Shown here piece after piece: positions 33,643-43,098 of a stretch of DNA of 64,000 nucleotides. The stretch comes from Klebsiella michiganensis. Its GTDB lineage: Bacteria > Pseudomonadota > Gammaproteobacteria > Enterobacterales > Enterobacteriaceae. Each line of letters opens with the position of its first letter. The stretch's first letter is position 1. A program made the position numbers and the translations under genes. The notes under the pieces are model-generated. The model did no database searches. It worked only from the letters and a program-made list of their open reading frames with translations, and was not told the origin of the DNA. Location of the stretch: the NCBI GenBank assembly GCA_000963575.1, contig CP011077.1, positions 1,116,001 through 1,180,000 on the forward strand, given 5' to 3'.

Positions 33643-34513
33643 AGTGATTCTCCCCCGTCTTATCGTTAAATTCGCTCAGCAGCAATTTGCCGCGATCTTC
33701 CGCAATGTCAGCGGTAAAAATTTGTTCTTTGCCGATAAAAACCGGGACAGGTTGATTCAGCGAAATGGGAATAATATCCCCAGGCTCAATGTCTGCAATT
33801 TGCGCGACAGTGAGGTTCAGCGACGCCAGCCGGCCATTCAGCTTTAGCGGCAGGTCGTAGAACAATCTTTCTATTTGCCCGGTGCTTATGGCGGATTCCC
33901 GCTCGCTGTCCCCGCCGTCCGGGGCGCGCAGCGTGGCCAGCATGCGATCCACATGCAGGGGGTCGAGCAGGATGGTAAATCCACCTTGCTCGTACCCTTC
34001 CAGGCTAAACGTAATGCACCACGCCCACTGGCTAATGACCGTGGAATAGTCATTCTTGATTTCCAGCTCCTCGCCAAAAGTTTCTTTATTGACGATAAGC
34101 GCAGTCAGTTCCTGGCCTAATTTATTTTTAAGCCGCTCTTCGGTTTTTGAAATTGGCTGAGATAAATCCGGCACCACCTGCGCGCTATCTTTACTCAGGC
34201 CATAGTAATCGTGAAGAATATTAAGCAACAAAATACGATCAATATCGAAACCGAGATTGCCGTAAGCGGTAGAAAATATCTGCGTGTTTTTATAATGTTT
34301 ATCAATAGCAAATGTCATATTTTTTAACATGACGTTCACTCTGAATTTTTTAAGGAAATAAATGCTGAGTCTTGCATCAAGAATATCGAAGCAATCATTC
34401 ATTATTTTAGGCAGCTTATGCCACGGACGGCCAAGCTTATTTACTTCCAGTTTCACCAGGTCGGGAAGCCGATCGCGGTGATGGATTCTGAGTCGTTGTA
34501 ATACAGGCTGCAT
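33629..34513 (-). CDS. lfiM: Lateral flagellar motor switch protein FliM
   Basis: The 294-residue switch protein has a CheC-like middle domain and a C-terminal SpoA domain (LPLKLNGRLASLNLTVAQIA, GDIIPISLNQPVPVFIG). The N-terminus does not show the usual CheY-binding LSQxEIDALL peptide, suggesting that this motor may not respond to CheY. It is first in the minus-strand unit, and its promoter must lie in 34514-35024. Confidence 0.88.
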   Translation of the reverse strand: MQPVLQRLRIHHRDRLPDLVKLEVNKLGRPWHKLPKIMNDCFDILDARLSIYFLKKFRVNVMLKNMTFAIDKHYKNTQIFSTAYGNLGFDIDRILLLNILHDYYGLSKDSAQVVPDLSQPISKTEERLKNKLGQELTALIVNKETFGEELEIKNDYSTVISQWAWCITFSLEGYEQGGFTILLDPLHVDRMLATLRAPDGGDSERESAISTGQIERLFYDLPLKLNGRLASLNLTVAQIADIEPGDIIPISLNQPVPVFIGKEQIFTADIAEDRGKLLLSEFNDKTGENHYESN

Positions 34514-35024
34514 AATTCTTCCGCATAACCATGGTGTCTGGCGATGTTGGTGATGAGTTTCATTATTGATTCATCGCTCGCCAAAGAAAAATTTTACCTG
34601 ATATTTAAGTTTCTACTATGAGATGACGCTCTTTATTCGTCGACACGGGTTGATAATTTCAAACATCTCATCACTTTTTTTCAGGAAGGTGATTAGACTC
34701 TCTTCTGTTTGTTGTTGCAATAGCCACAGGCTTATTAATCTATTATTTAATTGCACGCATTGATGATTAATGTGTTTCATAACTAATTGTATTTAAAAGA
34801 TTAATGTTTTAATACCCATTAAAAATGAGACAAATGAATCGCCTTAAGTATACTGGCGCTCATCGATAACCGTGGTGCTGAAATGCTGACGGTCAAATAA
34901 TCTGGCGACTGACGCTGAATTTAAACGGTCTTAATGCTTTCTTTCTTCTTGATGATTAAAGAACATGTTAAGTCGGTTTTGCTGTCCTCGTTAGTTAGAA
35001 TTTACTCTAAGTGGGTGATGCATC
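34514..35024. other. Divergent promoter region between lfiM and lafK
   Basis: A 511-bp AT-rich intergenic region separates the two divergent early units. I found no sigma-54 motif like those before lfgB and lafB on either strand, so lafK expression probably uses another sigma factor. No gene is supported. Confidence 0.6.
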
Positions 35025-36068
35025 ATGAATATATTTATGGACCATAGCACAGGAAACCTTAACGGCTTTGTGGCCAGTGCACCTGCCAGCGTGAGTGTAT
35101 TTTCGCTTGCGCGCCGTGTGGCGAAATTTAATGTTTCTGTGCTGGTGACAGGTGAAACTGGTACGGGGAAGGAATGCGTAGCTAAATATATTCATGAGCA
35201 TGCTGCGGGCAATGATGCCCCCTATGTTGGGGTTAACTGCGCGGCGATTCCTGAAAGTATGCTGGAAGCTATTTTATTTGGCTATGAGAAAGGTGCCTTT
35301 ACCGGTGCAGTGGCCAGCGTGGCCGGCAAGTTTGAGCAGGCCAATGGCGGGACGTTATTACTCGATGAAATTGGTGATATGCCGCTGGCGCTTCAGGCAA
35401 AATTATTAAGGGTTTTGCAGGAGCAAGAAGTTGAGCGCTTAGGTAGCCATAAAAAAATCCCGCTTGATATTCGCCTTATTGCTTCTACAAATAAAGATCT
35501 GCAGCTTGAAATTGCTGAAGGCCGTTTTCGCCAGGATCTCTTCTACCGTATTTCCGTAGTGCCTATTCATATTACGCCGCTGCGTGAACGTCAGCAGGAT
35601 ATCATCCCGCTGGCCCAGCGCTTCATTGATAAATACCACGCATTCCACCAGGGCAAAATTAAGCTCTCTGAAGATGCCTGCCAGACGCTGCTGAGCTACG
35701 ACTGGCCGGGGAATGTCCGCGAGCTGGAAAATGTTATCCAGCGCGGGCTGATTCTCTGCAACGGCAGCGAAATCACCGCCAAAGATTTTGGCCTGACGCC
35801 GGTGGTACAGGCGCAAAGCGCTGCCGTGGGTTTTATGCCCGCCTGGCATGAAACCCCGCATCAGGCTGAAAACGGTACCTCGGCTGCTATCCGTAACGTG
35901 AAACTGCACGGACGCATGGCCGAGTACAAGTACATCATCGACCTGTTGAAACGCCACCAGGGCAACAAATCCAAAACGGCCCAGTTCTTAGGAATTACTC
36001 CTCGTGCGCTGCGCTATCGGCTGGCTTCGATGCGCGAAGAGGGCATCGATATTGGATGTTACTCCTGA
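35025..36068 (+). CDS. lafK: Sigma-54-dependent lateral flagellar activator LafK
   Basis: The 347-residue AAA+ activator has Walker A GETGTGKE, the sigma-54 contact loop GYEKGAFTGA, Walker B TLLLDEIG, the arginine region and a C-terminal Fis-type helix-turn-helix (KSKTAQFLGITPRALRYRL). There is no receiver domain in front: only ~20 residues precede the AAA+ region. Activity may therefore be set by its own level or by another partner. It heads the unit lafK-lfiEFGHIJ and probably acts on the sigma-54 promoters at 45493 and 59611. Confidence 0.94.
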   Translation: MNIFMDHSTGNLNGFVASAPASVSVFSLARRVAKFNVSVLVTGETGTGKECVAKYIHEHAAGNDAPYVGVNCAAIPESMLEAILFGYEKGAFTGAVASVAGKFEQANGGTLLLDEIGDMPLALQAKLLRVLQEQEVERLGSHKKIPLDIRLIASTNKDLQLEIAEGRFRQDLFYRISVVPIHITPLRERQQDIIPLAQRFIDKYHAFHQGKIKLSEDACQTLLSYDWPGNVRELENVIQRGLILCNGSEITAKDFGLTPVVQAQSAAVGFMPAWHETPHQAENGTSAAIRNVKLHGRMAEYKYIIDLLKRHQGNKSKTAQFLGITPRALRYRLASMREEGIDIGCYS

Positions 36069-36087
36069 AAAGAGGAAGGAAACCGCA

Positions 36088-36450
36088 ATGGATAAGATTT
36101 CAGGATTAGGCATGCCGGCGGGGCAGCAAGAAATGTTGATGCGGCTGCAGCAGACGGCGGCGAGCGCCGGATCTGGCGCTATTTCAGCCGCGCCAGTGCT
36201 GGCCTCAACGGGAACGGGGGCGGCTACGCCGGTATCGTTCGGCAACGTCCTTACCCAGGCGATTAACAACGTTGACCAAATGCAGCACGCCGCCAGCGCC
36301 CGTCAGGCGGCCATCGACACCGGGCAGAGCGACGATTTAACCGGCGCGATGATCGAAAGCCAGAAAGCCAGCGTGGCGTTTACGGCGATGATGCAGGTGC
36401 GCAACAAGCTCACCACCGCGCTGGATGAAGTGATGAATATTGCGCTCTAA
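36088..36450 (+). CDS. lfiE: Lateral flagellar hook-basal body protein FliE
   Basis: The 120-residue product has the FliE C-terminus (MIESQKASVAFTAMMQVRNK and KLTTALDEVMNIAL), which joins the MS ring to the rod. The start at 36088 has an AGAGGAAGG site just after the lafK stop; it lies 19 bp downstream of lafK. Confidence 0.93.
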   Translation: MDKISGLGMPAGQQEMLMRLQQTAASAGSGAISAAPVLASTGTGAATPVSFGNVLTQAINNVDQMQHAASARQAAIDTGQSDDLTGAMIESQKASVAFTAMMQVRNKLTTALDEVMNIAL

Positions 36451-36460
36451 GGGCCTGACC

Positions 36461-38131
36461 GTGTTAAACAAAATTAAAACTCAGCTTGCGGCGATGCCGT
36501 TGGTGCAGGGAAAGCATAAAAAATGGTTTATGGGCGCTGCGGCCGTGGTGCTGACCGGCGCTATTGTGGCCTCACTGTGGCGCAGCGGCGGCGGCTATGT
36601 CGCCCTGTATGGCGCCCGGGAAAATCTGCCAACCGGCCTGGTGGTTGAAGCCCTGGGCGCAGAGAACATTGCCTACCGGATTAACCCGGACAACGGACAA
36701 ATTCTGGTGGCGGAAAACAAACTGTCGAAGGCGCGTATGGCGCTGGCGGCGAAGGGCATCAGCGCGGTACTGCCGGAAGGCTATGAGCTGATGGACAAAG
36801 AAGAGATGCTCGGCAGCAGCCAGTTTGTACAGAACGTGCGCTACAAGCGGAGCCTTGAAGGGGAACTTTCAAAAAGCATTATGGGCCTGGAGCCGGTGGA
36901 GCTGGCGCGCGTTCACCTTGGGCTTAGCGAAGCCAGTTCCTTCGTGATGAGCAACAAGCCCGAGAGCAGCGCGTCGGTTATCGTCCAGCTTCATCACGGC
37001 AAAACCCTCGATGAATCGCAGGTCGCAGCCATTGTTCAACTGGTTTCCGGCAGCGTGCCGGGGATGAAGGCCAGCAGCGTGCGCGTGGTGGACCAGGCCG
37101 GCAATTTGCTTTCCGAAGGGTTACAAAACGGCAGCAGCCTGGCCGGTATTCGTCAGGCCAATGACGTTGTGCAGCGCATGAAAATGGACACGGAGAAGAA
37201 CATTTCCGGGCTACTGACCTCGCTGGTGGGCAGCAACAACTTCCGCATTAGCGTAGCGCCCCAGGTTGACATGAGCAGCGTGGAAGAGACTCAGGAGCGC
37301 CTGGGGAAAGACGCCCGGGTCAGCGATGAAAATATCAGCCAGGAAAACGTCACTAATGAACTGGCCATCGGCGTACCGGGCTCCCTCAGTAACCGCCCTG
37401 TAAACCCGCCGGCTGCGGCGGCGAACGCGCCCGCCAACGCTAACGCGACTCAGCCCGCTAATCCGCAGTCCCTCAGTAGCCGCAACTCCGAGCAGCGTAA
37501 GTACGCCTACGACCGCGATATCCGCCATATCCGCCACCCGGGCTACCAGCTTGAGAAGCTGCGCGTGGCCATAGCCCTGAACCAGACCGCGCCTGCGCTG
37601 GCGAAGATCACGCCGGAAAAACTGGCTGGCCTGACGCGGCTGGTAGAGGACGCGGCGGGCATAGACAAGGCGCGGGGTGACTCGCTGACGCTTGATGTGA
37701 TGGCCTTTACTGAACCAGAAGCGACGGCGTTCCCGGTGCTGAAATGGTGGCAGGATCCGCACATGCAGTATTGGGGGCAAACCGGCGGCATTGGCCTGCT
37801 GGCGCTGTTGACCCTGCTGTTTGGCGTGCGCCCGGTCGTACAGCGCTTCAGCCGCCGCGAAGTCGTCGTTGCTGAGGCGGCAAATGAGCCAGCGCTGGAA
37901 AGCGGCTCGTTGCTTGAAAACGAATTAATGGCGACCGATGAAGGCCTGGCGCCGGGGCTGCCTAAATCGTCATTCCAGAACGATGACAACCTGCCACCGC
38001 AAAGCTCCGGCCTTGAAACGAAAGTCGAATACTTACAGATGCTCGCCCAGAGCGAAACCGAGCGGGTGGCGGAAGTACTGAAACAGTGGATCAACAGCAA
38101 TGAGCGAACCAACAGTAAGCAAGAGCAGTAA
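36461..38131 (+). CDS. lfiF: Lateral flagellar MS-ring protein FliF
   Basis: The 556-residue MS-ring protein has an N-terminal membrane helix (about 23-42), the ring-building motifs (GGGYVALYGARENLPTG, MLGSSQFVQNVRYKRSLEGE, ARVHLGLSE), a second helix (IGLLALLTLLFGV, near residue 450) and an acidic FliG-binding tail. The GTG at 36461 follows the lfiE stop by 10 bp and has TAAGGG upstream. Its end overlaps lfiG by 32 bp. Confidence 0.94.
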   Translation: MLNKIKTQLAAMPLVQGKHKKWFMGAAAVVLTGAIVASLWRSGGGYVALYGARENLPTGLVVEALGAENIAYRINPDNGQILVAENKLSKARMALAAKGISAVLPEGYELMDKEEMLGSSQFVQNVRYKRSLEGELSKSIMGLEPVELARVHLGLSEASSFVMSNKPESSASVIVQLHHGKTLDESQVAAIVQLVSGSVPGMKASSVRVVDQAGNLLSEGLQNGSSLAGIRQANDVVQRMKMDTEKNISGLLTSLVGSNNFRISVAPQVDMSSVEETQERLGKDARVSDENISQENVTNELAIGVPGSLSNRPVNPPAAAANAPANANATQPANPQSLSSRNSEQRKYAYDRDIRHIRHPGYQLEKLRVAIALNQTAPALAKITPEKLAGLTRLVEDAAGIDKARGDSLTLDVMAFTEPEATAFPVLKWWQDPHMQYWGQTGGIGLLALLTLLFGVRPVVQRFSRREVVVAEAANEPALESGSLLENELMATDEGLAPGLPKSSFQNDDNLPPQSSGLETKVEYLQMLAQSETERVAEVLKQWINSNERTNSKQEQ

Positions 38132-39134
38132 AAGCAGCGCAGGCAACGGGCGCTCACGCATAGAACAGGCGGCGATTCTGCTGCTGAGCGTAGGCGAAGA
38201 CGCCGCCGCTCAGGTGATGCAGAAGCTGAGCCGGGAAGAGGTGATTTTGCTCAGCGAAACCATGGCGCGGCTGCACGGCGTGAAGGTAACGCAGGCGCGC
38301 CAGGCAATGAACAATTTCTTTCAGGATTACCGCGAGCAGAGTGGGATTAACGGCGCCTCACGCACCTACCTGCGCAGCATTCTCGAAAAAGCCCTTGGGG
38401 GCGAAATTGCGCGCAGCGTGATTAATGGCATCTATGGCGATGAGATTCGCTACCGCATGGCTCGCCTGCAGTGGGTGGACGTGCCTCAGTTGGCGGCGCT
38501 TATCGAGCAGGAGCACTTGCAGTTACAGGCCGTGTTCCTTGCTTTCCTGCCGCCGGATGTGGCGGCCAGCGTGCTGAGCGTGCTGGCGCAGGAACGCCAG
38601 GATGAAATCGTCTACCGGATAGCCAAACTGGATGACGTTAACCGCGACGTTATTGATGAGCTGGACAGACTGATAGATCGCGGCGTGGCGGTGCTCTCAG
38701 AGCATGGTTCCAAAGTCACCGGTATTAAACACGCCGCCAATATCGTCAACCGCATCCCGGAAAACCAGCAACTGCTGCTGGACCAGCTTCGCGAACGTGA
38801 CGAAGACGTCGTGGACGAGCTGAAAGACGAAATGTACGAGTTCTTCATCCTCAGCCGGCAGAACCAAAACACGCTCCAGCGCCTGATGGAAGAGATCCCA
38901 ATGGAAGAATGGGCGGTGGCGCTGAAGGGCACTGAACCGGTGCTGCGGCAGGCCATCTGCAACGTGATGCCAAAGCGTCAGGTGCAGCTGCTGCAAAGCA
39001 CCACATCGCGCCTCGGCCCGGTGCCGGTCAGCCGAATTGAGCAGGTGCGCAAAGAGATCATGGGCACCGTGCGCCAGCTGGCGGAAGATGGCGAAATCCA
39101 GGTGCAACTGTTCGCGGAGCAGACGCTGGAATGA
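38100..39134 (+). CDS. lfiG: Lateral flagellar motor switch protein FliG
   Basis: The 344-residue rotor protein has the N-terminal FliF-binding domain (QAAILLLSVGEDAAAQVMQK), an armadillo-like middle domain and a C-terminal torque domain. The C-terminal domain carries charged residues (DEDVVDELKDEMYEFFILSR, PMEEWAVALKG) that face the stator. Length is close to other FliG proteins. Confidence 0.96.
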   Translation: MSEPTVSKSSKSSAGNGRSRIEQAAILLLSVGEDAAAQVMQKLSREEVILLSETMARLHGVKVTQARQAMNNFFQDYREQSGINGASRTYLRSILEKALGGEIARSVINGIYGDEIRYRMARLQWVDVPQLAALIEQEHLQLQAVFLAFLPPDVAASVLSVLAQERQDEIVYRIAKLDDVNRDVIDELDRLIDRGVAVLSEHGSKVTGIKHAANIVNRIPENQQLLLDQLRERDEDVVDELKDEMYEFFILSRQNQNTLQRLMEEIPMEEWAVALKGTEPVLRQAICNVMPKRQVQLLQSTTSRLGPVPVSRIEQVRKEIMGTVRQLAEDGEIQVQLFAEQTLE

Positions 39135-39883
39135 CCATGTTTAAAAATGCCAAAGCCGCCACGCTGGGCAGCCTGACTGCCCGTCGTCAGGGCGTGATTA
39201 AGCCCAGACTGCATAAATTCCCCCCGCTGCGTAAAAGCTGGCAGCAGACAAGCCTCGAGCAGTCGGGCCAGGCCTTCGATCCGGAAGCGTACCAGCAACA
39301 ACTGGTTCAGGGTTTCCAGGATGGCCTGAACCGTGGCTTTGCCCAGGGTATGGAAGAGGGGAAGGAAGAGGGGTATCAGGAAGGCGCCCGCCTCGGTTTT
39401 GACGAAGGGATGCGTAAAGGGCTGGAAGAAGGAAAGCTGCACGCTCGTCAGCTGTTTTTGGCTGCGGCTGAGCCGCTGGACGGCGCCGCCCAGGAGCTGC
39501 GCCAGTATCTCAGCGCCTACGAGCAGCGCCGTCGCGAAGAACTTCTGCAATTGGTGGAAAAAGTCACCCGCCAGGTGATTCGCTGCGAGCTGGCGCTGCA
39601 TCCTACCCAGATGCTGACGCTGGTAGAAGAGGCGCTCCAAGGCCTGCCGCAAATCCCCGAACAAATTCGCGTCTTGCTCAGCGCTGAGGAATACCAGCGC
39701 GTCAGTGAAGCCGAGCCAGAGAAAGCCCGCCAATGGGGGCTGGGCGCCGACCCGGATCTCGACGCCGGTGAATGCCGTGTCGTCACGGAGACCAGCGAAA
39801 TGGATATCGGCTGTCAGCATCGCCTTGACCAATGCATGGCTGCGCTAAAAGAAAACCTGCTGCCGGAAACGCAAGATGAGTGA
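39131..39883 (+). CDS. lfiH: Lateral flagellar export regulator FliH
   Basis: The 250-residue stator-like protein of the export ATPase has a GxxxG-rich helix (FQDGLNRGFAQGMEEGKEEG, GARLGFDEGMRKGLEEGK), as typical for FliH, and a C-terminal domain related to V-ATPase subunit E. It overlaps lfiG by 4 bp and lfiI by 8 bp. Confidence 0.94.
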   Translation: MTMFKNAKAATLGSLTARRQGVIKPRLHKFPPLRKSWQQTSLEQSGQAFDPEAYQQQLVQGFQDGLNRGFAQGMEEGKEEGYQEGARLGFDEGMRKGLEEGKLHARQLFLAAAEPLDGAAQELRQYLSAYEQRRREELLQLVEKVTRQVIRCELALHPTQMLTLVEEALQGLPQIPEQIRVLLSAEEYQRVSEAEPEKARQWGLGADPDLDAGECRVVTETSEMDIGCQHRLDQCMAALKENLLPETQDE

Positions 39884-41195
39884 TCTGGATTTCGAACAGG
39901 CGCTGCGCTCTATCGAAAACATCAACCTTGCCCGCGTGGCGGGCAGGCTGGTGCGTGTGAACGGTATTCTGCTTGAATGCGTCGGCTGCAGGCTGGCGGT
40001 AGGGCAGATGTGTCGGGTAGAAGGCGCCGACAGCGAACTTATTGATGCCCAGGTCGTGGGATTTGACCGCGATCTCACCTGGCTGATGCCGTTTAAACAT
40101 CCCACCGGCTTAATCGCCGGGGCGCGCGTTTTTCCGGCAGATAAACAGGAAGGGGTGATGATCGGCGACCGCTGGCTTGGCCGCGTGGTCAACGGGCTGG
40201 GCGAGCCGCTGGACAACAAAGGCAAGCTTGTCGGCGACACGCCGCTACCGCAGCATTTACCCCAGGTTCATCCATTGACGCGCCAGGGCGTGGCGGAGCC
40301 GCTCGACGTCGGCGTGAGGACGATCAACGGCCTGCTGACGATCGGCAAAGGCCAGCGCGTCGGGCTGATGGCGGGCAGCGGCGTCGGCAAAAGCGTGCTG
40401 CTTGGCATGATAACCCGCTACACCCAGGCGGAAGTGGTGGTGGTCGGGCTTATCGGCGAGCGCGGACGCGAAGTGAAAGAATTTATTGAAAACTCGCTGC
40501 AGGCCGAGGGGCTGGCGAAGTCGGTTATCGTGGCGGCCCCGGCCGACGAGTCGCCGCTGATGCGTATCAAGGCCACTGAACTGTGTCACACCATCGCCAG
40601 CTACTACCGCGATAAGGGTAAAGATGTCCTGCTGCTGGTGGATTCCCTGACGCGCTACGCAATGGCCCAGCGCGAGATTGCGCTCTCTCTTGGCGAACCG
40701 CCCGCCACCAAAGGTTACCCGCCCTCGGCTTTTGGCATGATCCCTCGCCTGGTGGAAAGCGCGGGCAACAGCACCGGACGCGGCACCATGACCGCGATTT
40801 ATACCGTGCTGGCGGAAGGGGACGATCAGCAGGATCCGATCGTTGACTGCGCCCGCGCGGTGCTGGATGGGCACATCGTCCTTTCCAGGCATCTCGCCGA
40901 AGCCGGGCATTATCCGGCCATCGATGTGGGGCAGTCCATCAGCCGCTGCATGAGCCAGGTAACGGAACGTCCTCACCAGTTGGCGGCCAGAACGCTGAAG
41001 CAGCTATACGCCGAATACCAAAATATCAAGCCGCTGTTGCCGCTCGGCGGCTACGTTGCCGGGGCCGACCCGATGGCTGACCGGGCGGTAAAACTGGCCC
41101 CGGCGATCGCGCAATTTCTTCAGCAAGAGGTGCATGAACCCGCGCCGCTGGTCAATACCATCCGTGACTTATGCCTGCTATCGCAGGCGGGATAA
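39876..41195 (+). CDS. lfiI: Lateral flagellar export ATPase FliI
   Basis: The 439-residue ATPase has Walker A (GLMAGSGVGKSVLLG), GERGREVKEF, the Walker B region (LLLVDSLTRYAMAQREIALS) and the F1-beta-like core PPSAFGMIPRLVE. It unfolds and feeds substrates to the FlhA/B gate with FliH and FliJ. Confidence 0.97.
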   Translation: MSDLDFEQALRSIENINLARVAGRLVRVNGILLECVGCRLAVGQMCRVEGADSELIDAQVVGFDRDLTWLMPFKHPTGLIAGARVFPADKQEGVMIGDRWLGRVVNGLGEPLDNKGKLVGDTPLPQHLPQVHPLTRQGVAEPLDVGVRTINGLLTIGKGQRVGLMAGSGVGKSVLLGMITRYTQAEVVVVGLIGERGREVKEFIENSLQAEGLAKSVIVAAPADESPLMRIKATELCHTIASYYRDKGKDVLLLVDSLTRYAMAQREIALSLGEPPATKGYPPSAFGMIPRLVESAGNSTGRGTMTAIYTVLAEGDDQQDPIVDCARAVLDGHIVLSRHLAEAGHYPAIDVGQSISRCMSQVTERPHQLAARTLKQLYAEYQNIKPLLPLGGYVAGADPMADRAVKLAPAIAQFLQQEVHEPAPLVNTIRDLCLLSQAG

Positions 41196-41201
41196 TCGGC
41201 C

Positions 41202-41639
41202 ATGAGCAAACTGATAACCACGCTTGAACAGCTACATACGCTCCGCAACCGGGCGGTAAAAGAGACCGGCGCCCGGCTGAATGCTCAGCAACAGCTGTGC
41301 CAGCGCTATGAAAAGAATATCAGTACCCTGACATCCCTTGCCGCCGGACTCGGCCCGGAAACAGGGACTTCGGCGCTGCAAATGGTGAACCACTCCGGGT
41401 ATAAGCGCACCCTCCAGCGAGTCATCGACTGGCAGAAGCAAGAGCAGGCGCTGGCCGAGCTGGAGGCGCGCCAGCTACAGGGCGCTTTGCTGCAGGAAGC
41501 GAAGCGTGAAAAAAGCCTTGAGGTGGTACTCGAGGCAAAACGCAGCGAGCGTTATGCAGAACAGGCGCGAGGCGAGCGGAAGGCTACGGATGCCGTGTCC
41601 GCTCAGTGCTGGCTCCGTCAGCGGCTCGCTCATCGCTAA
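41202..41639 (+). CDS. lfiJ: Lateral flagellar export chaperone FliJ
   Basis: The 145-residue protein is predicted as a two-helix coiled coil rich in Gln, Glu and Ala (ITTLEQLHTLRNRAVKETGA), as in FliJ, the central stalk of the export ATPase. It lies 6 bp after lfiI. Sequence identity in this family is low, so the call rests partly on order. Confidence 0.9.
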   Translation: MSKLITTLEQLHTLRNRAVKETGARLNAQQQLCQRYEKNISTLTSLAAGLGPETGTSALQMVNHSGYKRTLQRVIDWQKQEQALAELEARQLQGALLQEAKREKSLEVVLEAKRSERYAEQARGERKATDAVSAQCWLRQRLAHR

Positions 41640-41649
41640 GAGTTACCTC

Positions 41650-43062
41650 ATGAAACCAACGCGTAACCGCAACACTTTGCTCGATAACCTTTTAAAGCGC
41701 CAGCGCGCGGCGGTGCCGCCCCGGACGCCCTTTGTCAGCGTGGTTTGCCCGACCTGGAACCGGCGTGAGTTTCTGCCGTACCTGCTCTACATCTACCAGT
41801 ATCAGGACTACCCGGCGGATAAACGCGAGCTGATAATTCTGGATGACTCAGAGCAGAGTAATCAGGATCTGATCGAGATGATGGTCGATTCGGCGCTGCA
41901 TAACGTGCGTTATGTTCACAGCCCGGAGCGCCTGCCGCTTGGGCGAAAACGCAATATGCTCAACGAACTTGCTCTCGGGGAGTACATCATCAGCTTTGAC
42001 GATGATGACTACTATCCGCCGGAGAAAATTTCACACCAGGTGGCGGAAATGCAGGGCCACAACGCGCTGTTTTCCGGCTGCGACCAGATATACGTTTGGT
42101 ACAGCCACCTTGATAAAATGTACCTCAGCCACCGCTTTGGCCCGCATCATGCGCTAAACGGCACTTTTGGCGTGCATCGCAACCTGTTGAAGAAAAACCG
42201 TTATCAGGACGATATCGCGCTGGGAGAAGAACGAACCTTTCTTAATAACTTCACCACGCCGGTGCTGCAGCTTGCCCCCGAGAAGTCCATTGTTTGCATT
42301 TCCCACAGCCGCAACACCTACGACAAAGACTTCGTCATGGGGAGCTGTATCCCGGTAGATTTGCGCCTGGAAGACCTGGTAAAAGATGAAAATCTGCTGG
42401 CACATTACCGGCGCTTAAGCCGGGCGCCGCTAAACCAAAAAGTGGCATGGTCGGTGTTCCACAAGGTCGCGGTTATCTACGCTCCTGGGCAGGAAGCGGC
42501 GCTTGAGGAACAGTGCCGGACGCTTATCGATTTTGGTTTTAGCGCCGGGCAACTGTTGCCGGTGGCGCTTCAGCGGGAAAACGATCCGGCGCTGGCGGAG
42601 CTGAAAACCCACTGCGCTCTGCTGGAGCAGGCCCGCCAGGAGGGCTGGCACAACCTCTTGCTGCTGGATGCGGCAGTGCACTTTGTGAAGAAAGAAAATT
42701 CGGTACAGCAGGTTAATGCGCTGCTGACCCGGCTGGAACACATCGACTGGCAGGCGCTGATGCTGGGCGGAAAATACCGCGAACTGCGTGGAATGAAATC
42801 GCTGTCTGGCGTGGTGCGCGTGCGTGCGGCGGAAAACGGCTGCGCCTATGCCGTGCATGCTAACTTTTATTCCTCGCTGATTGCGGCCTACCGCCAGGCC
42901 ATCGCCGGGGGACAAACCCGCGATGAGGCCTGTCAGACATTATTTGAACAAAGCTGCTGGCTTGGTTTTTATCCCAGCTTCGCCTTTATCCAGCAAACGC
43001 TGGACAGGCAGACCGGCCAGCCGGTCGATTGCACCCACTGGTTTTTCCGTAAACATCGATAA
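41650..43062 (+). CDS. Family 2 glycosyltransferase in the flagellar cluster
   Basis: The 470-residue cytoplasmic enzyme has a GT-A fold: TPFVSVVCPTWNRREFLPYL start, ELIILDDSEQ, and the metal-binding acidic motif ISFDDDDYYPPEKI. After about residue 240 comes a second part of unknown role. There is no membrane helix. It sits between lfiJ and the FliB-like gene, 10 bp after lfiJ, the place where Flag-2 clusters carry variable modification genes. It probably glycosylates the lateral flagellin, but sugar and acceptor are unknown. The ATG at 41650 begins the conserved fold; the frame is open further upstream inside lfiJ. Confidence 0.85.
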   Translation: MKPTRNRNTLLDNLLKRQRAAVPPRTPFVSVVCPTWNRREFLPYLLYIYQYQDYPADKRELIILDDSEQSNQDLIEMMVDSALHNVRYVHSPERLPLGRKRNMLNELALGEYIISFDDDDYYPPEKISHQVAEMQGHNALFSGCDQIYVWYSHLDKMYLSHRFGPHHALNGTFGVHRNLLKKNRYQDDIALGEERTFLNNFTTPVLQLAPEKSIVCISHSRNTYDKDFVMGSCIPVDLRLEDLVKDENLLAHYRRLSRAPLNQKVAWSVFHKVAVIYAPGQEAALEEQCRTLIDFGFSAGQLLPVALQRENDPALAELKTHCALLEQARQEGWHNLLLLDAAVHFVKKENSVQQVNALLTRLEHIDWQALMLGGKYRELRGMKSLSGVVRVRAAENGCAYAVHANFYSSLIAAYRQAIAGGQTRDEACQTLFEQSCWLGFYPSFAFIQQTLDRQTGQPVDCTHWFFRKHR

Positions 43063-43098
43063 GTCAACGGAAGGCGCTATTCCATCCTGGAGAAAGAA

